A DNA stretch of 64,000 bases from Sphingomonas sanguinis NBRC 13937 (lineage in GTDB: Bacteria > Pseudomonadota > Alphaproteobacteria > Sphingomonadales > Sphingomonadaceae): NCBI RefSeq assembly GCF_001591005.1, contig NZ_BCTY01000004.1:101092-165091 (forward strand). Reading direction: 5' to 3'. Under the pieces are notes generated by a model that saw only the letters and a list, made by a program, of their open reading frames with translations, was not told the DNA's origin and did not search any database. The position numbers and the translations under genes were made by a program. Position 1 is the stretch's first letter. Each line of letters begins with the position of its first letter. Positions 51,841-59,031 of the stretch are shown here, in pieces.

Positions 51841-52502
51841 AGCGAGATCGGTCTGTCCGGCAGTTCGTTGGTGTCGGCCGCCGTCTTGGGGAAATGTGTC
51901 GCCAGCACAAGCCCGATGCGCTCGACCGCCGCGCTCAACCCTTCGCCGACATGGCCCTTGGCGACATGGGGCAGCATCACCGCCATGGCGCGGCCCCAGG
52001 TTTCGGGGCCGACCTTGCCGGTCAGGCCGGAGTCGGCGACGATCTCGGCCATATGCTCGTCCTCCGAGAGGTAGAGCAGCACGCCGTAACGACTGTCGGT
52101 GCGCCGCTCGGCTGCGACGCGGAACAGCAGCACCGCGCGTTCCCGGACGCGGGCGTGCCGAATACTCTTGGGGACGAGCGCCATCCGGCGTCGGGTAGAG
52201 CCCAGCACCGTCACCACGATCGCGCACACCACAACCTGCGCGATCATCAGCACGCCCAGGATCAGGTCCTCGCCCGGCGCGCTCCAGCCGTCATGCACCA
52301 GCGCCAGCAGCTTCAACCCCAGTTCGGGAAAGAGCGCCGCGAACAGCGGCACCAGCAGCATCGCCGCCGCCGCATAGCAGAGCGCGACATCGCGATACTC
52401 GTCCGAGCGGGGCGCGACGATGGTGACGATCTCGGCATCCGTGCCGGCCTCGGCACGCGCGACGGCGGCGGTGACCAGATCGCTATCGGTTTCGCTCAAC
52501 AT
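51837..52502 (-). CDS. TPM-domain membrane protein
   Basis: 221 residues from ATG at 52502; a longer open frame upstream is only the Gly/Ser tail of the next gene in another frame. N-terminal ISRAEAGTDAEIVTIVAPRSDEY-like phosphatase/TPM fold (VARAEAGTDAEIVTIVAP), two membrane segments (CYAAAAMLLVPLFAALFP; LGVLMIAQVVVCAIVVTVLG), then the conserved soluble part RRTDSRYGVLLYLSEDEHMAEIVAD. Family role unclear; sits with LemA and YgcG-like genes, which is a conserved grouping. Coupled to Nudix by ATGA. Confidence 0.82.
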   Translation of the reverse strand: MLSETDSDLVTAAVARAEAGTDAEIVTIVAPRSDEYRDVALCYAAAAMLLVPLFAALFPELGLKLLALVHDGWSAPGEDLILGVLMIAQVVVCAIVVTVLGSTRRRMALVPKSIRHARVRERAVLLFRVAAERRTDSRYGVLLYLSEDEHMAEIVADSGLTGKVGPETWGRAMAVMLPHVAKGHVGEGLSAAVERIGLVLATHFPKTAADTNELPDRPISL

Positions 52503-52503
52503 C

Positions 52504-53403
52504 TCACCAATCCCCCGAGGCGCCGCCGCCCCCGAAATCGCCGCCGCCGCCGCCGGTAAAGCCGCCGCCGAACCACGATCCGTCGCTGCCGCCCCCCGAC
52601 GATCCGCCGCCCGAGCTCCAGCCGCCGCCTGATCCGCCGCCGCTGCCCCAGCCTGGACCCCAGAGGATGATCGGCCAGCCGCCGCCGCGTCGTCCGCCAC
52701 CGCCGCCACGATCGTCGTCGTCATCGTCGTGGAAACGCTGGCCCTGTTTGCGGCGGACGATGGCGAGAACGACGAACGCGCCAATGAACACGATCAATAT
52801 GATGAAGATCGGAAAGCCATTGGCATCACCGCCGCCACGCTGATGCTGACGATCGAACTGTTTGGCCGCGTCGGCGACCTTCGCCTTGGCCTCCTCCGGC
52901 GAGGCGCGCAGTTGGGCGATCACGGCATCCGCACCGGCGTTCATCGCACCCGAAATATCCCCCGATTCGCGCAGGCGGGGCAGCATCAGTGTGCGGATCA
53001 TCTGCGACGACCAGGCGTCGGTCAGGATCGGCTCCAGACCACGCCCGACCTCCAGCCGAGGCCCGCGCTGGCCCTTGCCCTCATTGGGGGCGACGAACAG
53101 GATCGCGCCATTGTCGGCGTCCTTCAGCCCGACACCCCAGGCGCGACCCAGCCGATAGCCATAATCCTCGATCGGATAGTTTTGCAGGTCGGGGATGGTC
53201 GCGACCACCAGTTGGCGGCCGGTATCCTTTTGCAGGGACTCCAGCTTCGCCTCGAGCTGTGCCTTGGTGGCGGGGTCGAGCTTGTTCGCGGCGTCGACCA
53301 CCAGCCCGTCGAACTTGGGGAAGGTCTGCGCCATCACGGGGACGGCGCAGAGAATCAGCCAGAGCCCGAGAACCGGGCGGAGCAGCCGGGTGAACCGGGT
53401 CAT
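52504..53403 (-). CDS. TPM-domain protein (YgcG-like) with Gly-rich tail
   Basis: 299 residues. Signal peptide then TPM domain (about 30-165): FDGLVVDAANKLDPATKAQLEAKL, TGRQLVVATIPDLQNYPIEDYGYRLGRAWGVG. One membrane helix (FPIFIILIVFIGAFVVLAIV), a run of six Asp, then a tail of Gly, Ser and Trp (GGGSGGGWSSGGG, ending GGGGASGDW) that faces the cytosol. Typical of the YgcG family. Partner of LemA, probably in envelope stress or membrane homeostasis. Confidence 0.88.
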   Translation of the reverse strand: MTRFTRLLRPVLGLWLILCAVPVMAQTFPKFDGLVVDAANKLDPATKAQLEAKLESLQKDTGRQLVVATIPDLQNYPIEDYGYRLGRAWGVGLKDADNGAILFVAPNEGKGQRGPRLEVGRGLEPILTDAWSSQMIRTLMLPRLRESGDISGAMNAGADAVIAQLRASPEEAKAKVADAAKQFDRQHQRGGGDANGFPIFIILIVFIGAFVVLAIVRRKQGQRFHDDDDDDRGGGGGRRGGGWPIILWGPGWGSGGGSGGGWSSGGGSSGGGSDGSWFGGGFTGGGGGDFGGGGASGDW

Positions 53404-53413
53404 CGGGGTAGGA

Positions 53414-54007
53414 TCAGCTACCGAAGTTCACCTTGGGCGCGTTCTCGGCCCCCGGGGTGGTCGCCTGATAGGGCGTCATCGGCTTGGCACCGTAAAAGAC
53501 CTTGGCGCCGATCGCGTCGGGGAAGGTACGGATGCGAACGTTATACGCCTCCACCGCCTTGTTATAATCACCGATGGCGATGTTGATACGGTTCTCGGTG
53601 CCCTCCAGCTGGCTCATGAAGGTCTGGAAATTGTCCTGGCTCTTCAGGTTCGGATAGGCCTCGACATTGGCGAGCAACCGGCCCAGCGACCCGCTGAGCT
53701 GGCCCTGCGCCTGCGCGAACTGCTGCATCTTGGCGGGGTCGGACAGGTCGGCACCGGTCACCTGGACCGACGTCGCCTTGGCGCGGGCGTTGACCACCTC
53801 GGTCAGGATCGACTTTTCCGACGCGGCGGCGCCCTTCACCGTCGCTTCCAGATTGGGGATCAGGTTGGCGCGACGCTGATAGGCGGCCTGGACATCGGCC
53901 CATTTCGCCTTGGCGTTTTCCTCCGCCGTCGGCACGCTGTTCATGCCGCAGCCCGACAGGGCGACGGCCATCACGACCGGGGTCAGGGCAAGGGCGGAAC
54001 GACGCAT
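53414..54007 (-). CDS. LemA family protein
   Basis: 197 residues. N-terminal lipobox-like LSGCGMN, so a lipoprotein is likely. Coiled-coil core: NLIPNLEATVKGAAASEKSILTEV, ARAKATS, and LKSQDNFQTFMSQLEGTENRINIA, the strongest LemA signature. First gene of a four-gene minus-strand unit with two TPM proteins and a Nudix hydrolase; ten bp to the next. Confidence 0.92.
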   Translation of the reverse strand: MRRSALALTPVVMAVALSGCGMNSVPTAEENAKAKWADVQAAYQRRANLIPNLEATVKGAAASEKSILTEVVNARAKATSVQVTGADLSDPAKMQQFAQAQGQLSGSLGRLLANVEAYPNLKSQDNFQTFMSQLEGTENRINIAIGDYNKAVEAYNVRIRTFPDAIGAKVFYGAKPMTPYQATTPGAENAPKVNFGS

Positions 54008-54115
54008 TCGACAAATCCTCCATCAACTGTATCGGCTATATAAGACGCGGCTGTCCCTTGGCGAAGGGCAAAAGCGACGATAGCGTTGAACTTCATCGAT
54101 TTGAGGGAGTGGGCG

Positions 54116-54568
54116 ATGCTCAAGGAATTTCGGGCCTTCATCGCGCGGGGCAATGTCCTCGATCTGGCGGTGGCGGTCATCATCGGCGCGGCGTTCAGCA
54201 AGATCGTGACATCGCTGACCGACGATGTGCTGATGCCGGTCATCGGCAAGGTCTTTGGCGGGCTGGATTTCTCCAGCTATTTCCTGCGCATGGGGCCAAT
54301 CCCCGCCAATTATGCGGGTTCGCTGACCGACTATGCCGCGCTCAAGAAGGCGGGCGTGCCGCTGCTCGGCTATGGTGCGTTCGTGACGCAGGCGGTGAAC
54401 TTCGTCATCGTCGCCTTCATCATCTTCCTGCTGATCCGCACCGTAAACCGCGCCACCGCGATGTTCGAGAAGGACAAGGCGGTCGCCGCCGCCGAGCCCA
54501 AGGCCGAACCCGCCGATGTCGCGCTGCTTCGCGAAATCCGCGACGAACTGCGCGCGCGGCGTTCCTAA
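54116..54568 (+). CDS. mscL: Large-conductance mechanosensitive channel
   Basis: 150 residues from ATG at 54116 with SD GAGGGAG. MscL pentameric pore: MLKEFRAFIARGNVLDLAVAVIIGAAFSKIV (N-terminal helix and TM1, conserved RGNVxDLAVxVIIGxAF), DDVLMPVIG, TM2 NFVIVAFIIFLLIRTVN, then a longer acidic C-terminal helix bundle. Releases solutes on hypo-osmotic shock. Confidence 0.96.
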   Translation: MLKEFRAFIARGNVLDLAVAVIIGAAFSKIVTSLTDDVLMPVIGKVFGGLDFSSYFLRMGPIPANYAGSLTDYAALKKAGVPLLGYGAFVTQAVNFVIVAFIIFLLIRTVNRATAMFEKDKAVAAAEPKAEPADVALLREIRDELRARRS

Positions 54569-54593
54569 GCCAATCGACCACAAGACCGGTGTT

Positions 54594-54714
54594 CCCCGGC
54601 GAAGGCCGGGGCCCAGGTGCCATCAAGATTGTGGTGCGCCACGACGTGGCGTGGGAGGCAAGCTTGTCCCGCCGTCGTCACTTCAGCCCAACTGGACCCC
54701 GGCTTTCGCCGGGG
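54594..54714. repeat. Palindromic intergenic element, copy D
   Basis: CCCCGGCGAAGGCCGGGG (54594-54611) to CCCCGGCTTTCGCCGGGG (54697-54714), 121 bp; centre shares GTGGGAGGCAAGC with copies B and E. Convergent gap between mscL and the Rrf2 gene. Confidence 0.85.
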
Positions 54715-54735
54715 TGGCGCGGTTGGTGGACAGGG

Positions 54736-55167
54736 TTACGCCGCCGCCAGCTTCTTGGCGGTGGCGTCGGCCAGGCTGGTCCCATCAAGGATCCGTGCCG
54801 TCTCGTCGCGCACGCGCATCATCGCGTGGCGGATGGCGCAGTCGGCCTCGCTCTTGCAGTCGTTGCAGGGGCGGTAAGCCGTCCGGCTGACGCACGGCAC
54901 CAGCGCCAGCGGCCCTTCAATGGTGCGGATGATATCGCCCAGCGAGATCAGGTGCGCAGGGCGCGCCAGGCGATATCCGCCCATCTTGCCGCGCTGGCTG
55001 TCGAGCAGCTGCGCGCCCTTCAGATCGGCGAGGATCAGCTCCAGGAACTTGCGCGGGACATTCGCCTCGGTCGCGATGCGCGTCATCGAGGTCGGCGGAC
55101 CATCGGCAGGCATCTCCGCCAGGAACAGCATCGCGCGCAGCGCATAACGGGACCGCTGGGTCAACAT
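54736..55167 (-). CDS. Rrf2-family transcriptional regulator
   Basis: 143 residues from ATG at 55167 (MLTQRSRYALRAMLFLAE, the usual Rrf2 start, GGAAG six bases before); an ATG at 55179 adds four residues. Winged-helix domain with NVPRKFLELILADLKGAQLL and the wing RGKMGGYRLA. Cysteine set CNDCKSEADC (plus an earlier PC) matches the IscR/RirA-type iron-sulfur ligand loop, so it may sense Fe-S or redox state. A perfect CCCAATTTGGG palindrome sits just upstream at 55183-55193, possibly its own operator. Confidence 0.85.
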   Translation of the reverse strand: MLTQRSRYALRAMLFLAEMPADGPPTSMTRIATEANVPRKFLELILADLKGAQLLDSQRGKMGGYRLARPAHLISLGDIIRTIEGPLALVPCVSRTAYRPCNDCKSEADCAIRHAMMRVRDETARILDGTSLADATAKKLAAA

Positions 55168-55182
55168 GCGGGCTTCCATGGA

Positions 55183-55193
55183 CCCAAATTGGG
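55183..55193. promoter_or_regulatory. CCCAATTTGGG palindrome at the Rrf2 start
   Basis: Perfect 11-bp inverted repeat, 16-26 bp upstream of the chosen Rrf2 start. Its position in the leader suggests autoregulation, as known for IscR-type proteins, but no site consensus was compared. Confidence 0.35.
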
Positions 55194-55244
55194 GCGAGCG
55201 AAAGGCATTTGCGTAAACCCGCCGGGATACCTATATCCATCCAT

Positions 55245-55600
55245 GCCGGGTTTTACCCGGCTATGACGATAAACTGCGGCGAGTAATAGACGCAGCGGAC
55301 CCGGGGGCAGTACCCGGCGGCTCCACCATAAAAGGTGGTGTACTTGGACACCGTTTCTGACGGGGCCGAACCAGGATCGACGTGTGTTGAAAAGCGCTGT
55401 TTTCGTTCGGAATGGGACCACCGCAACGGCCCATACTCACAAGTGCCAACGATAACGAAGCACTCGCGATTGCGGCGTAATTGAGGGCCTCACGGCCTGA
55501 CATTACACCAAAATAGCGCGGTCGGACCCCACCGGGCAACAGAAGGGGAATCCAGCGGTACGGGGAGCACCGGGCAACAGAAGCTCCCCACTTTCCCAAA
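55245..55600 (-). ncRNA. Candidate structured noncoding RNA with serial hairpins
   Basis: No convincing gene in the 55180-55858 gap, but the minus strand is packed with stems: 55562-55589 (7 bp) and 55527-55548 (4 bp or more) share the identical 14-nt loop TTCTGTTGCCCGGT; 55486-55497 is GGCC-GTGA-GGCC with a GNRA loop; then 55323-55338 (CCACC/GGTGG), 55301-55317, 55274-55295 (CTGCG/CGCAG) and 55245-55261 (GCCGGGT-AAA-ACCCGGC). TAAAAT at 55605-55600 could be a -10. I recall pieces of this sequence as recurring almost unchanged in other alphaproteobacteria, where it is often miscalled as short proteins; I cannot name the family. It may be a free RNA or the leader of the Rrf2 gene. Confidence 0.5.
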
Positions 55601-55724
55601 TTTTAATGAGAGTGCTGAGCGCTTCTCTAGCCACCCCACGCTCCGTTCGTGCCGAGCGAAATCGAAGTGCGCCGATTACCTCGGTGGCGGGCGCTGGGGT
55701 GTGGGTGCCTGCCCCTTTCTTCGA

Positions 55725-55845
55725 CCCCGGCGAAGGCCGGGGCCCAGGCTCCACCCAGTTGATGGCGCGCGATCCGGCGCGGGGGAGGCAAGCTGTCCGG
55801 CGCCTTCGATCGTTCACCGAAACTGGGCCCCGGCCTCCGCCGGGG
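55725..55845. repeat. Palindromic intergenic element, copy E
   Basis: CCCCGGCGAAGGCCGGGG (55725-55742) to CCCCGGCCTCCGCCGGGG (55828-55845), 121 bp. Fourteen bp past the mutS stop on the minus strand. Confidence 0.85.
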
Positions 55846-55858
55846 TACGGAGAGGGGC

Positions 55859-58447
55859 TTAGCCCTCCCGCGCCAATGCCTTCAGCTTGTACAGCGCATC
55901 CAGCGCCTCGCGTGGCGACAGGGCGTCGACGTCGAGCTTCTCGACCTCCGCCCGAATCGCATCGCACTGTTCTTCCTCGATCTGCGCCGCGGCGGCAAAG
56001 AGCGGCAGGTCGTCCAGCCCCGCCGCCAGCCCGCCGGTCTTGGCGCGACCGGCTTCCAGCTTGGCGAGCACCGCCTTGGCGCGCGCCACCGTCGTCGGCG
56101 GCATCCCGGCGAGGCGCGCCACCGCCAGGCCATAGGAGCGATCCGCCGGACCCTCGCTGACCTCGTGCAGCAGCACCAGTTCGCCCTTCCACTCCCGCGC
56201 GCGGACATGGTGGAGCGACAGCGCCTCGCAGCGTTCGGCCAGCCGGGTCAGTTCGTGATAGTGGGTCGCGAACAGGCAGCGACAGCGATTATCCTCATGG
56301 ATCGCCTCCACCACCGCCCAGGCGATCGCCAAGCCGTCATAGGTGGAGGTGCCGCGCCCGACCTCGTCGAGGATGACGAAGCTGCGCGGGGTGGCCTGCG
56401 CCAGGATGGCGGCGGTCTCGACCATCTCGACCATGAAGGTCGAGCGGCCCCGCGCCAGATTGTCCGACGCGCCGACCCGGCTGAACAGCCGGTCGACCAG
56501 CCCGATCTTCGCATGGGTGGCGGGCACATAGGACCCGGCCTGCGCCAGCACCGCGATCAGCGCGTTCTGTCGCAGGAAGGTCGACTTGCCGCCCATGTTC
56601 GGGCCGGTGACGAGCCAAAGCCGTGAGGCTTCCGACAGCGAACAGTCATTGGCGACGAACCGCTCGCCCGAACGCGCCACCGCCGCCTCGACCACCGGAT
56701 GCCGCCCGCCCGTCACGTCGAAACAGGCATGGTCGACCAGTTCGGGCCGGACCCAGCCGCCCTCCACCGCACGTTCCGCAAGGCCGCTCGCGACGTCCAG
56801 CCGGGCGAGCGCGTCGGCCGTCGCGGCAATCGCTTCGCGCGAGGCGAGCGCGGCGGCGGTCAGTTCCTCGAGATGCGCGGCCTCGGCGGCCAGCGCATGG
56901 GCGCCCGCCTGCGCGACCTTGCTGGCGACCTCATGCAGTTCGGGCGTGTTGAAGCGGACCACGCCCGCCAGCGTCTGGCGATGGGTAAAGCCCGACTCCG
57001 GCTTCATGAGCGCATCGGCCGAACGCGCAGGGACTTCGACATGATAGCCGAGCACGCCGTTGTGACGGATCTTCAGCGCGGCAATGCCGGTCTTCTGGCG
57101 GAATTCCGCCTCAAGCGCGGCGATGGCGCGGCGTCCGCCCGCACCCGCATCGCGCAGATCGTCGAGCGCCACGTCATAGCCCGCCGCGATATAGCCGCCC
57201 TCGCTCGCCTCGATCGGCGGCGAGGGGACGAGCGCGCGGCGGAGCAGGTCGATCAGTTCGCCATGGCCGCGCAAACGGGGTGTCGTCTCGCGCAGCAGGG
57301 GAGGGCCGTCCGTTAGTTGCTCGGATAGCGCCCAGGCTCCGTCGAGGCCGTCGCGCAATTGCCCCAGATCGCGCGGAGAACCCCGTCCCGCTGCGATCCG
57401 GCCGATAGCGCGACCGATATCGGGCAGCGCCCGCAAGGCTGCACGCAAACGCTCGCGAAGCGCGGCATCGTCGTGGAAATGCTGCACCAGATCGAGCCGC
57501 GCCTCGATCGCATCCCGGTCCATCAGCGGCGCGCCGATATCCCCTGCCAATGCCCGCGCACCCGCGCCCGTCACCGTCCGGTCGACCGCATCGAGCAGCG
57601 AGCCCTTGCGCTGGCCGTTCGCGGTCTGGGTCAGCTCCAGGCTCTCGCGCGTCGCCGCGTCGATCGCCATGGCACCTGCCGCCTGGGACAGCACCGGCGG
57701 ACGCAGGAAGGGCAGGGCCCCCTTGGCGGTATGATCGAGATAGGCGACCAGCCCGCCCGCCGCCGACAGCCCGGCGCGGCTGAACTGGCCGAACCCGTCC
57801 AGCGTGGCGACGCCATAGAGCCGCTTCAGTCGATCCTCGCCGCTGCCGCTGTCGAAGGTGGCCGAGGGACGCAACGTCGTAGCGGCCTCGGCATGAGCCG
57901 CGTTCTCGGCCGCGACCACTTCGGCGGCGGCGAGGCGGGCGAGTTCGGCCCCCAGCGCATCCGGCTTCACATCGATCACGACGAACCGCCCGGTGGAGAT
58001 GTCGGCGGCGGCCAGCGCCACCGCACCACCTGCTTCACCGATCGCGACGCACCAATTGTCGCACTTGGCGTCGAGCAGCGCCTCTTCGGTCAGCGTGCCT
58101 GCGGTGACAACCCGCACGATTCCGCGCGCGACCAGCGCCTTGGAGCCGCCTCGCGCCTTGGCCTCGGCGGGCGTCTCGGTCTGCTCGGCGATGGCGACGC
58201 GGTGCCCGGCCTTGATCAGGCGTTGCAGATAGGCGGTCGCGGCATGGACCGGCACGCCGCACATCGGAATCTTCTCGCCGCCATGCTCCCCGCGCGAGGT
58301 CAGCGCGATGTCGAGCACGCCCGAGGCGATGCGCGCATCGTCGAAGAACAGCTCGAAGAAATCGCCCATCCGGTAGAAGAGCAGGCAATCCTCGGCCTCG
58401 GCCTTCAGCGTCAGATATTGCGCCATCATCGGGGTGGGGGTGGTCAT
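55859..58447 (-). CDS. mutS: DNA mismatch repair protein MutS
   Basis: 862 residues. Mismatch-binding domain begins PTPMMAQYLTLKAEAEDCLLFYRMGDFFELF (motif CLLFYRMGDFFELF contains the Phe-x-Glu wedge equivalent). ATPase: Walker A GPNMGGKSTFLRQNALI, signature DEVGRGTSTYDGLAIAWAV, and FATHYHELT. Full-length MutS1. Followed on the same transcript side by a toxin-antitoxin pair upstream (58457-58899), read in the same direction. Confidence 0.97.
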   Translation of the reverse strand: MTTPTPMMAQYLTLKAEAEDCLLFYRMGDFFELFFDDARIASGVLDIALTSRGEHGGEKIPMCGVPVHAATAYLQRLIKAGHRVAIAEQTETPAEAKARGGSKALVARGIVRVVTAGTLTEEALLDAKCDNWCVAIGEAGGAVALAAADISTGRFVVIDVKPDALGAELARLAAAEVVAAENAAHAEAATTLRPSATFDSGSGEDRLKRLYGVATLDGFGQFSRAGLSAAGGLVAYLDHTAKGALPFLRPPVLSQAAGAMAIDAATRESLELTQTANGQRKGSLLDAVDRTVTGAGARALAGDIGAPLMDRDAIEARLDLVQHFHDDAALRERLRAALRALPDIGRAIGRIAAGRGSPRDLGQLRDGLDGAWALSEQLTDGPPLLRETTPRLRGHGELIDLLRRALVPSPPIEASEGGYIAAGYDVALDDLRDAGAGGRRAIAALEAEFRQKTGIAALKIRHNGVLGYHVEVPARSADALMKPESGFTHRQTLAGVVRFNTPELHEVASKVAQAGAHALAAEAAHLEELTAAALASREAIAATADALARLDVASGLAERAVEGGWVRPELVDHACFDVTGGRHPVVEAAVARSGERFVANDCSLSEASRLWLVTGPNMGGKSTFLRQNALIAVLAQAGSYVPATHAKIGLVDRLFSRVGASDNLARGRSTFMVEMVETAAILAQATPRSFVILDEVGRGTSTYDGLAIAWAVVEAIHEDNRCRCLFATHYHELTRLAERCEALSLHHVRAREWKGELVLLHEVSEGPADRSYGLAVARLAGMPPTTVARAKAVLAKLEAGRAKTGGLAAGLDDLPLFAAAAQIEEEQCDAIRAEVEKLDVDALSPREALDALYKLKALAREG

Positions 58448-58456
58448 GATGCTTCT

Positions 58457-58732
58457 TCAATCGTCGGAAAGTTGGGCGGCGTGGCGGATGCCGAGGATCA
58501 GGACGGTGTCGCCGAGATGTTCGTAGCGCAGGATATAGGGGCGAACCGTCACCATCTCGCGGCGGCCATGAGAAATGGGCCTGCCGCGATCCGGGAATTG
58601 CCGCAGGGATTCGGCGACGTCGATCAGCCTTTCACCCAAGCGCCGAGCGGCATCGGGATCAAACTGCTCTATATAATCGACGATCGCGGCGAGTTGGAGC
58701 GAAGCCTGAATCGACCAGCTTATTTCAGCCAT
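58457..58732 (-). CDS. RelE/ParE-family toxin
   Basis: 91 residues from ATG at 58732 (MAEISWSIQASLQLAAIVDYIEQ). ParE/RelE fold: N-terminal helices with AARRLGERLIDVAESLRQFPDRGRP, then REMVTVRPYILRYEHLGDTVLILGIRHAAQ, the C-terminal strand block with R-xx-Y-x-V-like order. ParE members poison gyrase, RelE members cut mRNA on ribosomes; the pattern favours ParE. Start lies inside the antitoxin gene (13-bp overlap). Confidence 0.85.
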   Translation of the reverse strand: MAEISWSIQASLQLAAIVDYIEQFDPDAARRLGERLIDVAESLRQFPDRGRPISHGRREMVTVRPYILRYEHLGDTVLILGIRHAAQLSDD

Positions 58733-58899
58733 TCGGGGGGCAGGGGCTTGCGATCGGGGGTGCCCCAGGTCTTCAGCCATTCGGCCATCTTTGCGTGGTT
58801 CACGAAACGGCCCGCCTTGAAATCGGCTCGCGCGCGTTCGTCGGCGGCCAGTTCCGCCGCCTCGTCACGCTGCTCGAAAATGCCGGGCTCATGCTCCAT
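58720..58899 (-). CDS. Cognate antitoxin of the ParE-type toxin (59 aa)
   Basis: Short gene: ATG at 58899, stop TAA at 58722-58720, reading MEHEPGIFEQRDEAAELAAD and on to EWLKTWGTPDRKPLPPEWLK. The C-terminal GRFVNHAKMAEWLKTWGTP is the usual toxin-binding tail of small RelB/ParD-like antitoxins of this class (prevent-toxin type with N-terminal acidic helix). Overlaps the toxin start, typical TA order antitoxin-toxin. Immediately upstream of mutS. Confidence 0.8.
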   Translation of the reverse strand: MEHEPGIFEQRDEAAELAADERARADFKAGRFVNHAKMAEWLKTWGTPDRKPLPPEWLK

Positions 58900-59031
58900 A
58901 GATCAACTTATAAGGCTGATGGCTTGCCTTGCCTAGGGCGGCAAAACTCCCGCGTGACAGGGTTGTCAGCCGTGCCCGAAAGCTTCAAGAGCCGTAGCGT
59001 CCTTGTATCCACAGCATCGAAGGCCGCGCGC

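Noticed and set aside
52504..52784. Long N-terminal extension of the small TPM protein
   Set aside because: Extension is the Gly/Ser tail of the neighbouring gene in another frame; ATG at 52502 fits the family start.
55261..55599. 112-codon open frame on the minus strand over the RNA candidate
   Set aside because: Composition is that of translated hairpins; several overlapping frames are open; better explained as structured RNA.
55245..55600. tmRNA (permuted alphaproteobacterial type)
   Set aside because: Length is similar, but no tag reading such as ANDN...ALAA, no CCA-ended acceptor piece and no T-loop GGTTCGAATCC.
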